Shown piece by piece: positions 43,636 through 43,962 of a stretch of DNA of 43,962 nucleotides. The notes beneath the pieces are model-generated. The model was not told the DNA's origin and made no database searches. It worked only from the letters and a program-made list of their open reading frames with translations. A program made the translations under genes and the position numbers. Source of the stretch: Alphaproteobacteria bacterium (GTDB lineage Bacteria; Pseudomonadota; Alphaproteobacteria; Rhizobiales; Hyphomicrobiaceae); contig JAJRZC010000049.1 in NCBI GenBank assembly GCA_024275435.1, forward strand, positions 1 to 43,962, read 5' to 3'. Each line of letters begins with the position of its first letter. Within the stretch, counting starts at the first letter, position 1.

Positions 43636-43839
43636 AAGCCCAGCTTTGAATTACGTTGCGTGGGCCCAAATACTCGCCCCCCACAGTACCTAACCGAATT
43701 TGTCTCCGGCCAAGACGCCAGCGGACTCGACGCCATGTCGATCCAGGCTTATTACACCTGCCGCCTTGCTTTGCTTGCAAAGATGCCTATCGAAATTCTG
43801 CAAGATGGCGACGACATCCTCATCGTTGCCGAAGCCTAA
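43636..43839 (+). pseudogene. chpT: histidine phosphotransferase ChpT, 3' part in the same frame
   Basis: From 43636 the frame of the preceding part encodes KPSFELRCVGPNTRPPQYLT, then EFVSGQDASGLDAMSIQAYY and TCRLALLAKMPIEILQDGDD, ending at TAA 43837-43839. The GLDAMSIQAYY stretch corresponds to the ChpT motif GGxDAHAIQPYY, and the strand-turn-strand after it ends the ATPase-like domain. There is no convincing start codon with a ribosome binding site for separate translation. The part is therefore a readthrough extension, a recent nonsense-mutated tail, or a base error. Confidence 0.85.
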
Positions 43840-43962
43840 ATCTCATTTAAATATTCAAAGTTCGTTTCGAGACCGTTTGAAACACTCTATTAACGCGATC
43901 CAATTTACAATAGTGGCCACCAATAAAGACCTGAGTTGCACAGTCAGTCATACATTCTCAAA

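Overview
The window looks like a chromosomal segment of an alphaproteobacterium, most probably order Hyphomicrobiales (Rhizobiales). The evidence is the set of lineage-typical genes: a TIGR02301/DUF2385 protein, an EipA (DUF1134) protein divergent from the CtrA-pathway phosphotransferase ChpT, a NadQ-type NAD regulator near nadABC, an RluD/DUF6476 neighbourhood next to rpoH, and a cyanide-insensitive type cydAB pair. The placement is inferred from remembered family and neighbourhood patterns, not from a search. I see no rRNA, tRNA, insertion sequence, prophage or CRISPR array.

Layout. 1-9.5 kb: a partial acyl-CoA dehydrogenase, the tRNA t6A enzyme TsaC/Sua5, a Clp-N-like coiled-coil protein without an ATPase, an SRAP-domain DNA-repair protein, a TIGR02301 secreted protein, a LysE exporter and a secreted L,D-transpeptidase ending in a strong terminator. 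9.5-15.2 kb: a small membrane protein, a dihydroorotase, then a compact run ygfZ, tag, HD hydrolase, followed by the NAD regulator gene. 15.2-22.2 kb: a membrane-anchored unknown protein, an AAA/STAND-like ATPase with a structured leader, and nadA-nadB-nadC. 22.2-31.1 kb: a small membrane protein, pyruvate phosphate dikinase, an M20 peptidase, a periplasmic RNase T2 and three unrecognised proteins. 31.1-39.6 kb: rpoH, rluD, a DUF6476 protein, a DEAD-box helicase and cydAB. 39.6-44 kb: a long coiled-coil membrane protein, eipA and chpT.

Most striking observation. Two regulatory genes that are conserved single polypeptides elsewhere are each cut by an in-frame TAA, with recognisable family sequence continuing in the same frame to a second stop. 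The NAD regulator (14065-15240) is cut at 14860-14862, between its NUDIX-like sensor and its winged-helix DNA-binding domain. ChpT (43201-43839) is cut at 43633-43635, inside the C-terminal ATPase-like domain. TAA is also an ordinary terminator in this window, so simple codon reassignment is excluded. Base errors, recent nonsense mutation, true domain splitting and stop readthrough remain open.

Functional links. NadA, NadB and NadC form the complete aspartate-to-nicotinate-mononucleotide route, and the split regulator 3.1 kb upstream is its expected controller; a TACTC-N5-GAGTA dyad lies 180 bp before nadA. ChpT normally phosphorylates CtrA, and two CtrA-box-like sites, one a full TTAAC-N6-TTAAC match, precede the unknown gene at 29516. 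RpoH, EipA and the L,D-transpeptidase fit an envelope and stress theme, but no operon joins them.
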